Positions 24,780-35,511 of a DNA stretch of 64,000 bases are shown here, in pieces (positions within the stretch are counted from its first letter, which is position 1; each line of letters begins with the position of its first letter). The position numbers and the translations under genes are program-made. Under the pieces are notes generated by a model. It was not told the origin of the DNA and made no database searches. It worked only from the letters and a program-made list of their open reading frames with translations. This DNA comes from Daedaleopsis sinensis (taxonomy: Eukaryota > Basidiomycota > Agaricomycetes > Polyporales > Polyporaceae), in NCBI GenBank assembly GCA_033807695.1, contig CM066308.1:2108001-2172000 (forward strand), written 5' to 3'.

Positions 24780-27367
24780 ACCGCAATTCAGACTCAGAGC
24801 CGCCCGACTTCCGGAATCGGACCCCAGGCTGTGCCTGGGCGGGACGTGTCCCATGTGCTCCTCCGAGTTAATTGCCCTCTGCGCAGCCGTGTCGGCGACA
24901 AGCTGCGACAAGACACACGAATGAACACGTCGGACACGTATACGAAGAGGCAAGGAAGTGCTAGAAGATGTGCGAAGGGGGCGTAGACGGCTGCGGTCGC
25001 AGTCCCCAGTCGCGCACAGTCGCGCACCCATCGCTCGGCGCCATCCAACTGGGACTGCGGGGCCGAGCGTCCGAGTCATCTTCGAGCGGGAGCCGAGTCG
25101 CCCATCTGTGCGAGATGCATTTGCCGCATCTGGGAGGTCTGCTCTCCCCGCACCCGACGTCCTCACGGCGGAGGCGATGCCCGCATCGTGCACAGCTCCC
25201 GACGACACGAGGCCCGCCGCCCCCGCCCTGCGCCCGCCCCATGCCCAAATGCCGCCATGCCGCCCTTATCCGCACCCACGCCCCCCGCGCCCGCCCATTC
25301 AATTCTCCGACCCATCGATCGCACAGATGCCCGCATGTTTCTGCCTGATCCCCCTTGCTGCGGGCAAACTTTCTGGGCTTTCTGGACGACCTCCGAACAC
25401 TGCGCTGCCTCATCCCGTTCCTGCAATCCATATGCGTCCCAGTGCGGCAGTGCCTGTGGCTGCCTGTGGCCGCTCGGCGCTGGAGGGCCGACGCCGCCAT
25501 GTCACAGGAGGTCACAGACGACATCTGCCCACCCCTGCCCACCCTCGCGAAGCGTCCTCGTCGCCCGACTATCGCCAGCAATAATCACACCGTAACGGCG
25601 ATCATCCCGACGTCGGAACGCCCGTGGGCGCCATGGACGCGTCCGGGGCGCATGACCAAGAAAAGAACAACGACCCCTCATACTTAGGGTGGCGTCCTGC
25701 GGCTCGCGAGAGCGATAGGCCGGATCTTCGCCCGTGGGCGAATATCATTTGCTTGCTCAGCAGCGGCTGGAGTCATTGTCAAGCTAACTGTGTGCTCAGA
25801 GCAAACGATTCCGATGACTCGGGTCCGCACCGATAGTCTGTCGCACACAAGCCTTAGAGCTCAGACAGCCAAGAATAGCCCCCCTCCCTACATACCCGTC
25901 CGCACATTTGCATCGAGTATAGAGGGCGGAGCAGGGGAGCCTGAGAGCACGGATAGGGAACGTCGAGGCACTGAGACGCGGAAAGGGGTTCGACGTACAC
26001 AGGCATGAGAATATCCCGACCACAGAAGCACTGAGCTGCAGAGTCGTGCGGCTCGTGCCCCCACCCCTTCCTCCGAGCCGCCAACAATGTTAAGCCTGCA
26101 TTAACACAGCCCTGGCGCGCCAGCGACGGCCACGGCCACGAGCACCGCATCTCTATCTCTCGACCTTGGTCAGCATGCGCGCGCGCCGCGATGTCACTCA
26201 CCGGCCACAATCCCGACCGCACCCAGCACCCATCCTTCCGCTATCCTTCCTCTTCAAACCGCCTCGAGGCTCTCGAGCGCGCCCAATGTCAGCTGGCAGC
26301 CCGACGTCGGCCGTCCGGGAAGCCCCGGCCCGCTACGACGAACGCAACAGAGAACAACGCGCCCAGCTGTGCCACACGCGACTCGGAAGGGCGATTGCCC
26401 AGCCCCGTCGCCGTCTGAGAGCGTGCACCATTGCCTTGGGTCTTCGGGTTAAGCTTCAGCTTCAGGCTTCACGTCGCCGCCTCGCGGCTTCTGCGAACTG
26501 CCCGACCGCCCGCAGACGGCAGGCGCCAGACAGACACGGCAGGTCATAGTCACAGTCACTGGTGTGATAGTCGTGTCACAGCACCGGGAGTAACCAATCA
26601 GCCCCATGCACGGTCGCCGCCAGAGACACACGCAACAAAGCGACGCAGAACGAGAACGAGAGGGGACGATCACAAGACGGAAGTAGCAGCAGCAGCACGA
26701 CCTGGGGCCCGGGGGCACAGAAGCAGAAGGAGCAGGCACACAAGACGCGCGCCCTTCGTCCCTTTATATACCTGGCGCGCAGGCCCGCCTCGAGTCAGAG
26801 CGCTTCCTAATCCGGCCGACGGATCAGAACCGAGTCATCCACGTGGGCTCCGCGCACCCCGCCGCACCGAGGCCATGAGGCTCTCCGACGCCAGAACGAC
26901 CAGCGATCCGCAGCTGCAGTCGGAGCCGGGGCTGAGAGGGATGTGCAGCGTAGTCACGACTCACGCGCTCGCGACTCACGGGCACGCGCGGTGCTTTCAA
27001 GTAGCGCTTATATCGCTGTCCCGACACATCTGTTGCCGTTTTGGGCGTGTGGTTCGGGATGGGTCTGCTGCGGAGCGGGACCGACACCAGATCGTTCTGG
27101 GTGGCCAGTGGCCACAAACTGAAGTCGAGGTCGGTATCTGTTCTCCCCACGAAGTACTTTCGACCTACGAGGAGAAGTAGAGTACCATTATCCGATCACG
27201 AGCGAGCCACGGCATGCGCGACTCCAATAAAATAAGATACAGCACGGACCAAAAGTCAAGACGGAGCTCCCAGTGCATCCGGTGCCCCCCCAAAACCTCA
27301 CTTCAACCCTCCCCCGCACACCGACACCCCCCGGCAGTGCCAGTCGGCATTGCGTGCCAGCCTGCGC
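24780..27367. other. 2.6 kb region without a recognised gene
   Basis: The sequence is C-rich around 25.1-25.6 kb and 26.2-26.6 kb, with several open frames over 100 codons on both strands (25188-25595, 24961-25581, 26431-27180). Their translations are Arg/Pro/Ala-rich and read like frame shadows of GC-rich non-coding DNA. No splice structure, repeat ends or tRNA B-box was found. It may be a long regulatory region for the bZIP gene. Confidence 0.4.
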
Positions 27368-29946
27368 CTAGCTCGCGTTGCGGTTCAGATGCTGCTGCGA
27401 CGGCAGCACGGGCACGGGCGGCGCGTCCGGCGCACTGAAGAAGCCCTCCGCGGTGATCCCGATCGCCTGCACGCCCGCCCCCGCGCTCTTCCCGCGCGCC
27501 GTGCCGCGCCCGAGCGCGATCGAGCCCTTGCGGCTCGGGTTCCCGCGCTCGATGCTGATCGTCGACCGCGCCTTGTTCACGTTCATCGTCGCGTACGCGC
27601 TCGGCGCGCCCCCGGTCCCGGTCCCCGTCCCGAACGCGGTGTGCGTCGACCGCGCGGCGGCGGCGTCCCTGGAGCGCGTCGTGCGGTGCTGCGGGCGGAA
27701 TGCGCTCGCGCCCGCCCCCGCGCTGGAGCTGGAGTGGGGGCTGGAGTGGGGGTGGGGGCCGGAGAAGCGGTGGGGGTTGGGGTTGTTCGGCCCGAGGGGC
27801 ATGACGAGCATCGCGTCGTCGATCTCCTCGTCGTCCAGCAGCGCGCTGTCGCGGTTGTTGTACGAGGGGCTGCCCGGAGAGCCGAGGTCGGCGAACGAGT
27901 TCGGCGGGTGGGTGAGCTCCTGCGCGGGCGCGAGCGCCTCGCTGCGGTCGGGCACGTCGTCGAAGACCTCGTAGTAGCGCTGGATGCAGAGCTTGATGAT
28001 CATCCCCAGCGTCGTCTTGCCCTCGGCGAGCGCGGCGGGGTTCGAGGGCCCGGAGGCTGGGTGGGACGCGAGGTTCGTGCTCGAGGCCGCGCGGACTGCG
28101 TTGAAGAGGGTAGGCGCGTTGGGCACTGAGCACATCATCACGTCTCGCACGGGGTTTGAGCTTGAGACGAGATTTGGGCATATCACGACTGTGAGGTTGT
28201 GTGCGTCCATCCGATTTGACGCGGAACGTTGCTGTACTTCGTGCAGGAGGTCTGAAGATTACGATGAGTCATTATTGTAACATGAACGCGGAAGAGATCC
28301 AGCCACATACGGAGGACGTTGCTGAGGAGTATGTATACACATGGTGGAAGCTCTGCTAAAAGGGTTTCTCGAATGTACATGACTGACGACATGTCGTTTG
28401 GATCATCGGTGGGCATTGGACATTTGCGAATCAGTGGGTAGAGTTTCTCAGGAAACACGGGTTCAGGCAGATCATGGAGGTATTTCTTCAGCAAAACAGC
28501 CGCTAGATGGGGATCACCGAAATTCTCCAAAGACACAACATGTCCTTCTCATCGTCAGCGGGCCGTTCCCATTAAATTACCGCTAGAAGTAGACATACCT
28601 CGGTCGTATGCTTGTAGGGCTTGCTTCAAGAGCACCGAATTGGGCGATCGGCGGAAAAGGCCCTCGTCGCGCAGACCTAAGGTAGCGTCAGCTGGTAAGC
28701 GAGCCACATTGACATCAGAGCAGTCAGATTCTAACCTGTGGATCGGAGGTACTGTATACAATCCTTGACCACGCGTGGGAGGCCCCCCTTCTCGCCATCG
28801 AATCCCATGAGCTCCTCGAGCGGTACGCCGAAAAGATTAGACCTGGTCGTGACGGGAAGGGTGATCTGTTTCTCATGCTTGAGGTTCTCTCTACGCGGAT
28901 GTTTAGGGATCCGAGGAAGAGGAATACAAGGACCGGGGCAGCGCTTACTGGTATACTGCAGGGGGTATATCTATTTGCGTAAGGGGAACGTGGTATGCCA
29001 ATTCGGAAAGGGAATTGATATAAGTTATCTTGCGGAAGAATTTGGGACTGCTACAGTCAGGTCGGGCTCAGGGGTTAGTTGATATGAAGCCTACCTGATG
29101 ATTGCGCCGGCCAGGGAGAACAACACTGTCCAAGCGGTGAGTAGAAACTCGGCGATGCTGACGGTGGCACTTACTCTTCGTGAAGAAGTTTGAGTGCACC
29201 ACGTACTGTAGTCCGCGCGTCAGCTTTTCAATACGCAAGAACCTGAATACCTACGTACGAGACGCTTCAGGTTCTTGCGGTATTTGCGACTCAAACTGCG
29301 GTACGCCTTCCACACCCAGTTCCAGCCAGGTGTATGCCGGTTCCCAGCGGCGAGAAATACAACGGTGTAGTCCGACTCGACTGCACAAAAGTACCGAGTT
29401 GGATTTGAGGTGAATGAATGGGTCAATATGATCGGGTGGCGTACCGTAGAGATCCAAATACGACATGATACGGCTGTCATGATGTTACGGCACGCAGATC
29501 TACGCAATAGCATGTCACTCACACCAGTAGTAGATCATAAGAGACCTCTCTTGGATCAGGCATTGCGGATGCACACATCACAATCCTACGCATCCGTGAG
29601 ACAGCGGAATGACAAATATTGGGTCACGGAGACATACATTGGTCGTGTTCTGGATCAGGGAGTGAGATGATAGGTCGCGCTCAAGAACGGGACTAACGTA
29701 CTCGTAGTCCACTCCGGCCTGGAATATCAACCTGCTCATGACCTCCTGTATTCGCTCCTGACCATGGTACTCTGACGGTGTCGGGTCTGCACTTGGAGAC
29801 TTCCCAAACGGTTGCTTGAAGAACGACTTCCGTTTGCTTGTCATTGGAGAGTCTGGGGGAGCGTCGAAAGACGACCGCGTCGGAGAATTGATGTTCGCAG
29901 AGAGCGCAGCCAGTCGCTGCTTGAGAGTCAGAGGATTCGGGGGCAT
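27368..29946 (-). CDS. CRAL-TRIO (Sec14-like) plus RhoGAP domain protein
   Basis: Exons (minus): 29702-29946, 29523-29585, 29445-29473, 29259-29380, 29175-29205, 29095-29125, 28949-29047, 28736-28890, 28599-28676, 28311-28544, 27368-28251. All phases agree, 656 residues. A CRAL-TRIO-like lipid-binding domain spans about residues 70-200: V-V-F-L-A-A-G-N-R-H-T-P-G-W-N-W, then M-L-F-S-L-A-G-A-I-I-S and P-K-F-F-R-K-I. The RhoGAP domain spans about 220-415 and includes E-G-L-F-R-R-S with the arginine finger, L-L-K-K-Y-L-H-D-L-P-E-P and N-L-T-V-V-I-C-P-N-L. The layout matches animal p50RhoGAP (ARHGAP1) and yeast Ecm25. It should switch off a Rho or Cdc42 GTPase at membranes during polar growth. The C-terminal ~240 residues are disordered. 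Three exons are only 29-31 bases. Confidence 0.93.
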
Positions 29947-31473
29947 ACTTCGTCAAAGAGAAGGAAAGCGCCAGATGGGTATATGAGGAAACCAAGTCGT
30001 GAATGGCAAGCTCGAGCTTCTGAGGTCGGAAAATGATGAATGGAGGAAGCGACCGACACGAATCGGAGGTTTCAGCTCTGGCAGTTGTATGCTCGTGTAG
30101 AGACACAGACAAAGAGGACGTGTGTCGTTCGTTTCGGTAAAGCCAGGAAGACGCAGAACACTGAACAGAACGAGACCAAGTAGCAAGAGGTAGCAAGGGC
30201 TGCGAACAGAGTCCGAGTGTTGAGCGCTTCGGTATAAACCAGGTACAAGCGCCAGAAGGAACCGGTGGGGCTGTGACACGACGTGACCACTGACATGTTC
30301 CCAAAATTGATGCGACTTGTGAGGTGAACGCGATGCTACGCACGCCATATGCGATTCCACACTGGACAACTACAGCACTCCATTTGCACAGGGTAACATA
30401 GTTGTACATGATGGGGAGAAATTTTTAAATACAGGGCTGGAATGCAGTATATGTTCAGCAGTAATGAATTACGAATGTTACTGAGCACTGTAGCATCTTA
30501 CTAGAAGAAGAGCATATTAGTTAGTATTGAATGTGGCAAGGCTTTAAACCTCATGTTGAGTCCGTAATTGGCGCGCATCGGTCGGGCACAAGGCCCTCCC
30601 TCAACGCGCCACATATGCATCTGGCACATAAATTGAGCATGGCTTCTTTTATGGACCAGGAGGAGGCACCGGATGGTATAAACAGAGGTAAGCTTACTAC
30701 TCTCATTGCTCGAAACCCTAAATATGCGGATTAGCCATATAAGTAGGCATACACCTATGAAGTGGAAGGTGAGCTGCAACGCAAGCGAAGCCGCAAGACA
30801 GCACGGACCGCGAAAGGGTGTTCAACGATGGAGGAAGAGTTGGGAGTACTTACAACGCAGACTTAACTTGTTCAGCAAGGTGGGAGCATTGAAGTGCACT
30901 ATGAGCACGATCCGAGTACACCCGTTGAACTCGGGTAAAGCCGCGTGGCAACTTTTGGCACGTGATGCCTGCAAACATCATGGTAAGACTTACCGAACCG
31001 ATTCTATAAATGGAATCGCAACTTCATGAAAACCTCGGTTGCAACTAGTACTGACCATGCAGCTGCAGGTTACACCCACCACGATTAATTATCCACTTGG
31101 CCCCTGACGAATGAGTTGCATTACAGTCCAACGTTACCCTCTTGCTCTCACTAACTTCTAGGTCCGATTATGCCGAGAACACACCTAAGTCCGACACCTG
31201 ACTCGGATACTCCTCCATCAGCGTCGTTGGCGTTTCGGACGAAGTACGGTAGTGACTCATCGGCCGAAGTACGGTAGTGACTCATCGGCCGAAGACCCAG
31301 TGAGTAGAACGAATTCTATAAGAGCCGACAATAGAAAGTCGTAGGAGTGCACCCCAGTCGCTCTTCCTAGGCCAGCAGCTTACACAGTGCGTACCCCAGT
31401 GCAGCTCGAAGATTCGTGACTACTAACCACTAGGTCCGAGCTCAGGGTCCTCACTTTCCAGCACCCACACACG
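29947..31473. other. 1.5 kb divergent intergenic region
   Basis: It lies between the RhoGAP and methyltransferase starts. One tandem duplication is described separately. A TATAAG at 31317-31322 may serve the methyltransferase. A 67-codon open frame (30531-30734) ending near a GTAAGC is not convincing. Confidence 0.4.
31241..31290 (+). repeat. Tandem 25-base duplication
   Basis: A 25-base unit starting GAAGTACGGTAGTGACTCAT and ending CGGCC is present twice in a row, about 190-230 bases upstream of the methyltransferase ATG. Each unit includes TGACTCAT, a Gcn4-type core. Confidence 0.9.
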
Positions 31474-32286
31474 ATGTCACAAGAGAAGGTCTACACCCAT
31501 GGCCATCATGCCTCTGTCCTACGCTCTCACACCTGGCGCACCGCCAAGAACTCTGCGGCCTATCTTCTTCCCTACCTAAAGCCCAACATGACCGTCCTCG
31601 ATGTCGGCTGCGGCCCGGGCACCATTACCGCCGACCTCGCCGTCAACTACGTCCCAGAGGGGCACGTCACCGGCCTCGACGTTCCCGAGATCCTCGACTC
31701 CGCCAAACAATACGCGTCCGAGCGCGGCGCTACCAACGTCTCCTTCACGTCCGGGGACGCGCACGCGCTCCCCTTCCCAGACGCATCCTTCGACGTCGTG
31801 CACGCCCACCAGGTTCTCCAGCATGTTGCGGACCCCGTCCAGGTCCTCCGTGAGATGCGTCGCGTCACCAAGCCGGGCGGAATCGTCGCCACGCGCGAGA
31901 CCGACTTCTCCGGGATGATCTGGTGGCCGGAGCTCGAGGGCATGGAGGAATGGCGTGAGGGGTACGAGAAGGTCGCTCGCGCGAACGGGGGGGAGCCCGA
32001 TGCCGGCCGCCGCCTGCACGTCTGGGCGAAGAAGGCTGGGTACCCCGCGGAGAGCCTGACGCTGTCTACCGGGACGTGGTGCTACTACACTGCGGAAGAG
32101 CGTGCGTGGTGGAGCGAGATCTGGGCGGAACGCTCCCTGTCGTCCAACTTTGCAACGACTGCGTTGAAAAACGGGATATACACCCAGGAAGGGCTGGATA
32201 GGATTGCTGAGGTATGGCGCAAGTGGGGTGCTGACGAGGACGGTTGGTGTAGCTTGGTTCATGGAGAGCTGATTGCTCAAGTATGA
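31474..32286 (+). CDS. SAM-dependent methyltransferase, class I (UbiE/COQ5-like)
   Basis: Single-exon gene, 270 residues. Motif I is V-L-D-V-G-C-G-P-G-T (about residues 41-50), followed by an acidic end of strand 2 (G-L-D-V-P). The post-motifs are S-G-D-A-H-A-L-P-F and L-R-E-M-R-R-V-T-K-P-G-G. The fold is that of methyltransferase domain 11. The C-terminal third, with a W-C-Y-Y-T-A-E-E-R-A-W-W segment, is typical of stand-alone fungal small-molecule methyltransferases. The substrate cannot be told from sequence and no biosynthetic cluster surrounds it. A mitochondrial COQ5 role is unlikely: there is no presequence. Confidence 0.9.
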   Translation: MSQEKVYTHGHHASVLRSHTWRTAKNSAAYLLPYLKPNMTVLDVGCGPGTITADLAVNYVPEGHVTGLDVPEILDSAKQYASERGATNVSFTSGDAHALPFPDASFDVVHAHQVLQHVADPVQVLREMRRVTKPGGIVATRETDFSGMIWWPELEGMEEWREGYEKVARANGGEPDAGRRLHVWAKKAGYPAESLTLSTGTWCYYTAEERAWWSEIWAERSLSSNFATTALKNGIYTQEGLDRIAEVWRKWGADEDGWCSLVHGELIAQV

Positions 32287-33023
32287 AAGTCTAGGCATGT
32301 TTCGCGCATATGGGAGATCATTGTATTCTGGACCTGCACCATTAGCTGTATATCTAGCGTAGCTTGTTATACTGTGCGTCGGACAGCTGACTTCTGCTAA
32401 GCATGTATATCAGTACAATGTACATACCGGTGTCCGGACCAGTAAGCGCTTGATGATCTTGAACGTCGTCAGCGCTACATATAAAAGCTTCTCCTGTTGC
32501 CAACTATTCATATCGCTTACTGCAATGTCTACACAACGACATGATCAAAGTATGTAACACATCTTTCAAATATCAATGGGGTACACCAGGGGACACCAAT
32601 CACAGATTTTTGATTCAGCTGCAGAACATCAACTCGCCTTCTCGAGTGCCGGATCGATATTACGCGAGACAACTCGGGATGTTCTCAGATGGAGGGCGCA
32701 TTGAATCGGTTGGATATGGATCGCATGGCCGGGATGGACTACCAGATCAAAATGGCGAAAGAACACTGCTCGCTATCGCCATTTGGCTCAGCGCGCCGTC
32801 ATATGTAGGCCCGGCCGTCACCCAACATGCTTCGAAGCTTCCCTGAATGAGCTCCAGGTGGTCAGCCTTACGCTTCTGACCTGCTTCTGACGCTCGCCTC
32901 GCTCAATTCTCGACGTCGTCCGGCGTCCAGTGCCCCCTCTTTTCACCACTACCGCACAGAGGACTCACCGACTGTTCAGCACAGCAAGATCGACACCCCG
33001 GGAGACACCAACCTTCGGCAATC
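32287..33023. other. Intergenic region, nothing recognised
   Basis: It holds the methyltransferase 3' end and the transporter promoter. The 101-codon open frame 32541-32846 has no known motif. Confidence 0.4.
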
Positions 33024-35338
33024 ATGAGCGCACCCCCTGCCTTGTCGCGCGAGCAATCGCGCCGGTCGGTCGACAAAAAGAGCGACGTCGAGGCGAAGGT
33101 CCATGTGAACGCCCATGAAGACGTCTTTGACGAGGAGGAGTCCGGGATAGACCCGGTGTACCAGGCGAAGGCGAGAGTGCTCAACGATGCACTCCAGGAG
33201 ATCGGCATGGGCAGGTATCAGGTGAGTCGCGTCCATCACCAGAGTCGAGGACCCGCTCCTGACCTACATCCGCCCGCGAAAGTGGTACCTATTCATCGTG
33301 GCTGGGTTTGGATGGTTCGCGTGAGTGCCTTGCGCGTATCGAACTTCCAGTGCACCTGACCTACACGCGAACAGAGATAATCTATGGCCTGTGAGTTCAC
33401 GTTGGACTACGTTGGTGTGCCATATATGCGGGGTATCGTTTGACAGTCTGTAGATCGTGACTGGTCTTATCTTCGGTCCGGTGGTTAAAGAGTTCGGGTT
33501 CCACGGAGAGTTTATGAAGCTGGGCCAGAACATTGGCCTCCTCGTCGGCGCCGCGTTCTGGGGAGTCGGCTCAGATGTCTGGGGCAGAAAGTATGTCTGT
33601 CAATATTCGTTCTGCCGCGCATACACATACCCGTCGCGTGTGCAGATGGTGTTTCAACATCACCCTCTTCATCACCGGCGTGTTCTCTATCGCCGCTGGT
33701 GCCTCTCCAAATTCGATCGCCCTCTGCTCCCTTGCCGCGGTATGGAGCGTTGGAGTCGGCGGCAACTTGCCCGTAGACTCTGCAGTATTCCTGGGTAGGT
33801 ATCCTTCCGAAAGTCATCCACGAGGGAGACTGACATTCAGACGCGATCAGAGTTCGTCCCCGCCTCCCATCAATGGCTACTCACCGTCCTCTCTATATGG
33901 TGGGCGTTCGGCCAACTGGTCGGCAGCTTGGTGCGTGCTATTTCCCAGCGAAGATCCCCGCGCTCCCGCCGAACTGTCTGTCACAGGTCGCCTGGCCCCT
34001 CATCGCCAACTTCTCCTGCTCGTCTGCGTCAAACTGCCCGCGCGAGTCTAACCAGGGCTGGCGGTACTTCCTCTTCGCGATGGGCGGGCTCATGATGCTC
34101 CTCTTCGTCCTCCGCTTTTTCGTCTTCCACATGTACGAGTCTCCCAAATATCTCATGGGCCGCGGACGCGACGCGGAGGCGGTCGAAATTATTCACGCCG
34201 TCGCGAAGTACAACGGCAAGGAGTCGCGGCTCACGCTCGAGGCGCTCCAGGAGGTCGAGGCGCGTGCGGTGGAGAAGAGCGGTAAGGTGCGGGCTGTAGT
34301 GGGGGAGAAGGTGATGGACACCAGCGCGAAGGCGGCGGTCTTGAGGAAACTGCGCGCGTTCAGCGGGGACCACGTCAGGAGCTTGTTCGCGACGAAGAAG
34401 TTGGCGTACTCGACGACGCTGCTCATAATCCTTTGGGGTGAGCATCAGGTGCTTCTTTGGCTAGTTCAAGTGGTCCTTACGCCATGCGGTTCATAGCGTT
34501 CATTGGACTCGCGTTCCCGCTCTACAACGGATTCGTGACATTCTTGTGCGCACCAGTCCACATCACCTGGCATTCCCCGGCTCACCTCAAACTTCCTTTT
34601 AGCCTCCAATCAAGGGGAGCTGACTTCGGCGATGGCTCGCTGAACATCACCTACCGGAATGTAAGTCTCCACTCACGCGCGATCATTCCACCTCCTCAGG
34701 TGCTGACTTCTACCTCGCGGCTGCACGCACATAGCAAGTCATCTTGAGTGTCATTGGCGTCCCCGGCGCGCTCCTCGCAGGATATATGGTCGAGCTCCCC
34801 TACATCGGCCGCAAAGGCACGCTCGCGATCTCGACAAGTGCGTTCCCATCCATCTCCCCAATCCCCCAATGCGATGTCTGCAAATTTGCTGAAAGTCTCC
34901 CCGTGGCCTGACAGTCATCACCGGGGTGTTCCTGTTCGCGAGCACGACCGCGCGCACGTCCAACGCGCTCCTCGGCTGGAACTGCGGCTACACGTTCTCG
35001 AGCAACATCATGTACGGCGTCCTCTACGCCGTCTCGCCCGAGCTCTTCCCCACCAAGGACCGCGGGACGGGCAACGCGATCGTCGCGTCCGCCAACCGCA
35101 TCTTCGGCATCATGGTGCGTGCCCACTCACATGCGTTTTTCGCGATGCTGCCACTGGCTGACGGGCCGTTTGGTTCTTGGGTTGGGTTGGTCGTCGACGT
35201 CGAAAGGCCCCGATCATCGCGCTGTACGCCGACCTCTCGACGTCTGTGCCGATATACGTGTCTGGCGCGCTGTTCATCGTCTCGGGGCTCATCGCGCTGC
35301 TGCTGCCGTTCGAGCCCAGAGGGAAGGCGTCCATCTGA
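33024..35338 (+). CDS. Major facilitator superfamily transporter, 12 exons
   Basis: Exons: 33024-33221, 33283-33320, 33375-33390, 33454-33590, 33646-33794, 33851-33930, 33987-34437, 34497-34545, 34603-34660, 34735-34837, 34915-35114, 35207-35338. All phases match, 536 residues. The N-terminus is cytosolic; helix 1 reads W-Y-L-F-I-V-A-G-F-G-W-F, then D-N-L-W-P. The MFS loop motif appears as G-S-D-V-W-G-R-K between helices 2 and 3. A central loop of ~80 residues separates the two halves. The C-terminal half has S-P-E-L-F-P-T-K-D-R-G-T-G-N, as in sugar/SV2-type carriers. A plasma membrane permease for a sugar, organic acid or phosphate is likely; the substrate is unknown. The third exon has 16 bases. 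Confidence 0.9.
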
Positions 35339-35511
35339 TCGTCCTGGTCCTACTAACATAAAAATGGATTCATGATCTCACGAATTATATCAATGTTATG
35401 GATGTGCTCCGAGTTTAGATGACTAGTGATATACAAGAAATACATCATTGCTTTCAAGACGTGTGCAAGATATACATATCCCTACATAGAGTGTGGATAG
35501 AATTGCGTCCT

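Noticed and set aside
25188..27180. Open frames at 25188-25595, 24961-25581 and 26431-27180 as genes
   Set aside because: Low-complexity translations, both strands open together, no splice or start context, no family resemblance.
29693..30409. 238-codon open frame (-) upstream of the RhoGAP gene
   Set aside because: It overlaps the first RhoGAP exon in another frame and has no motif.
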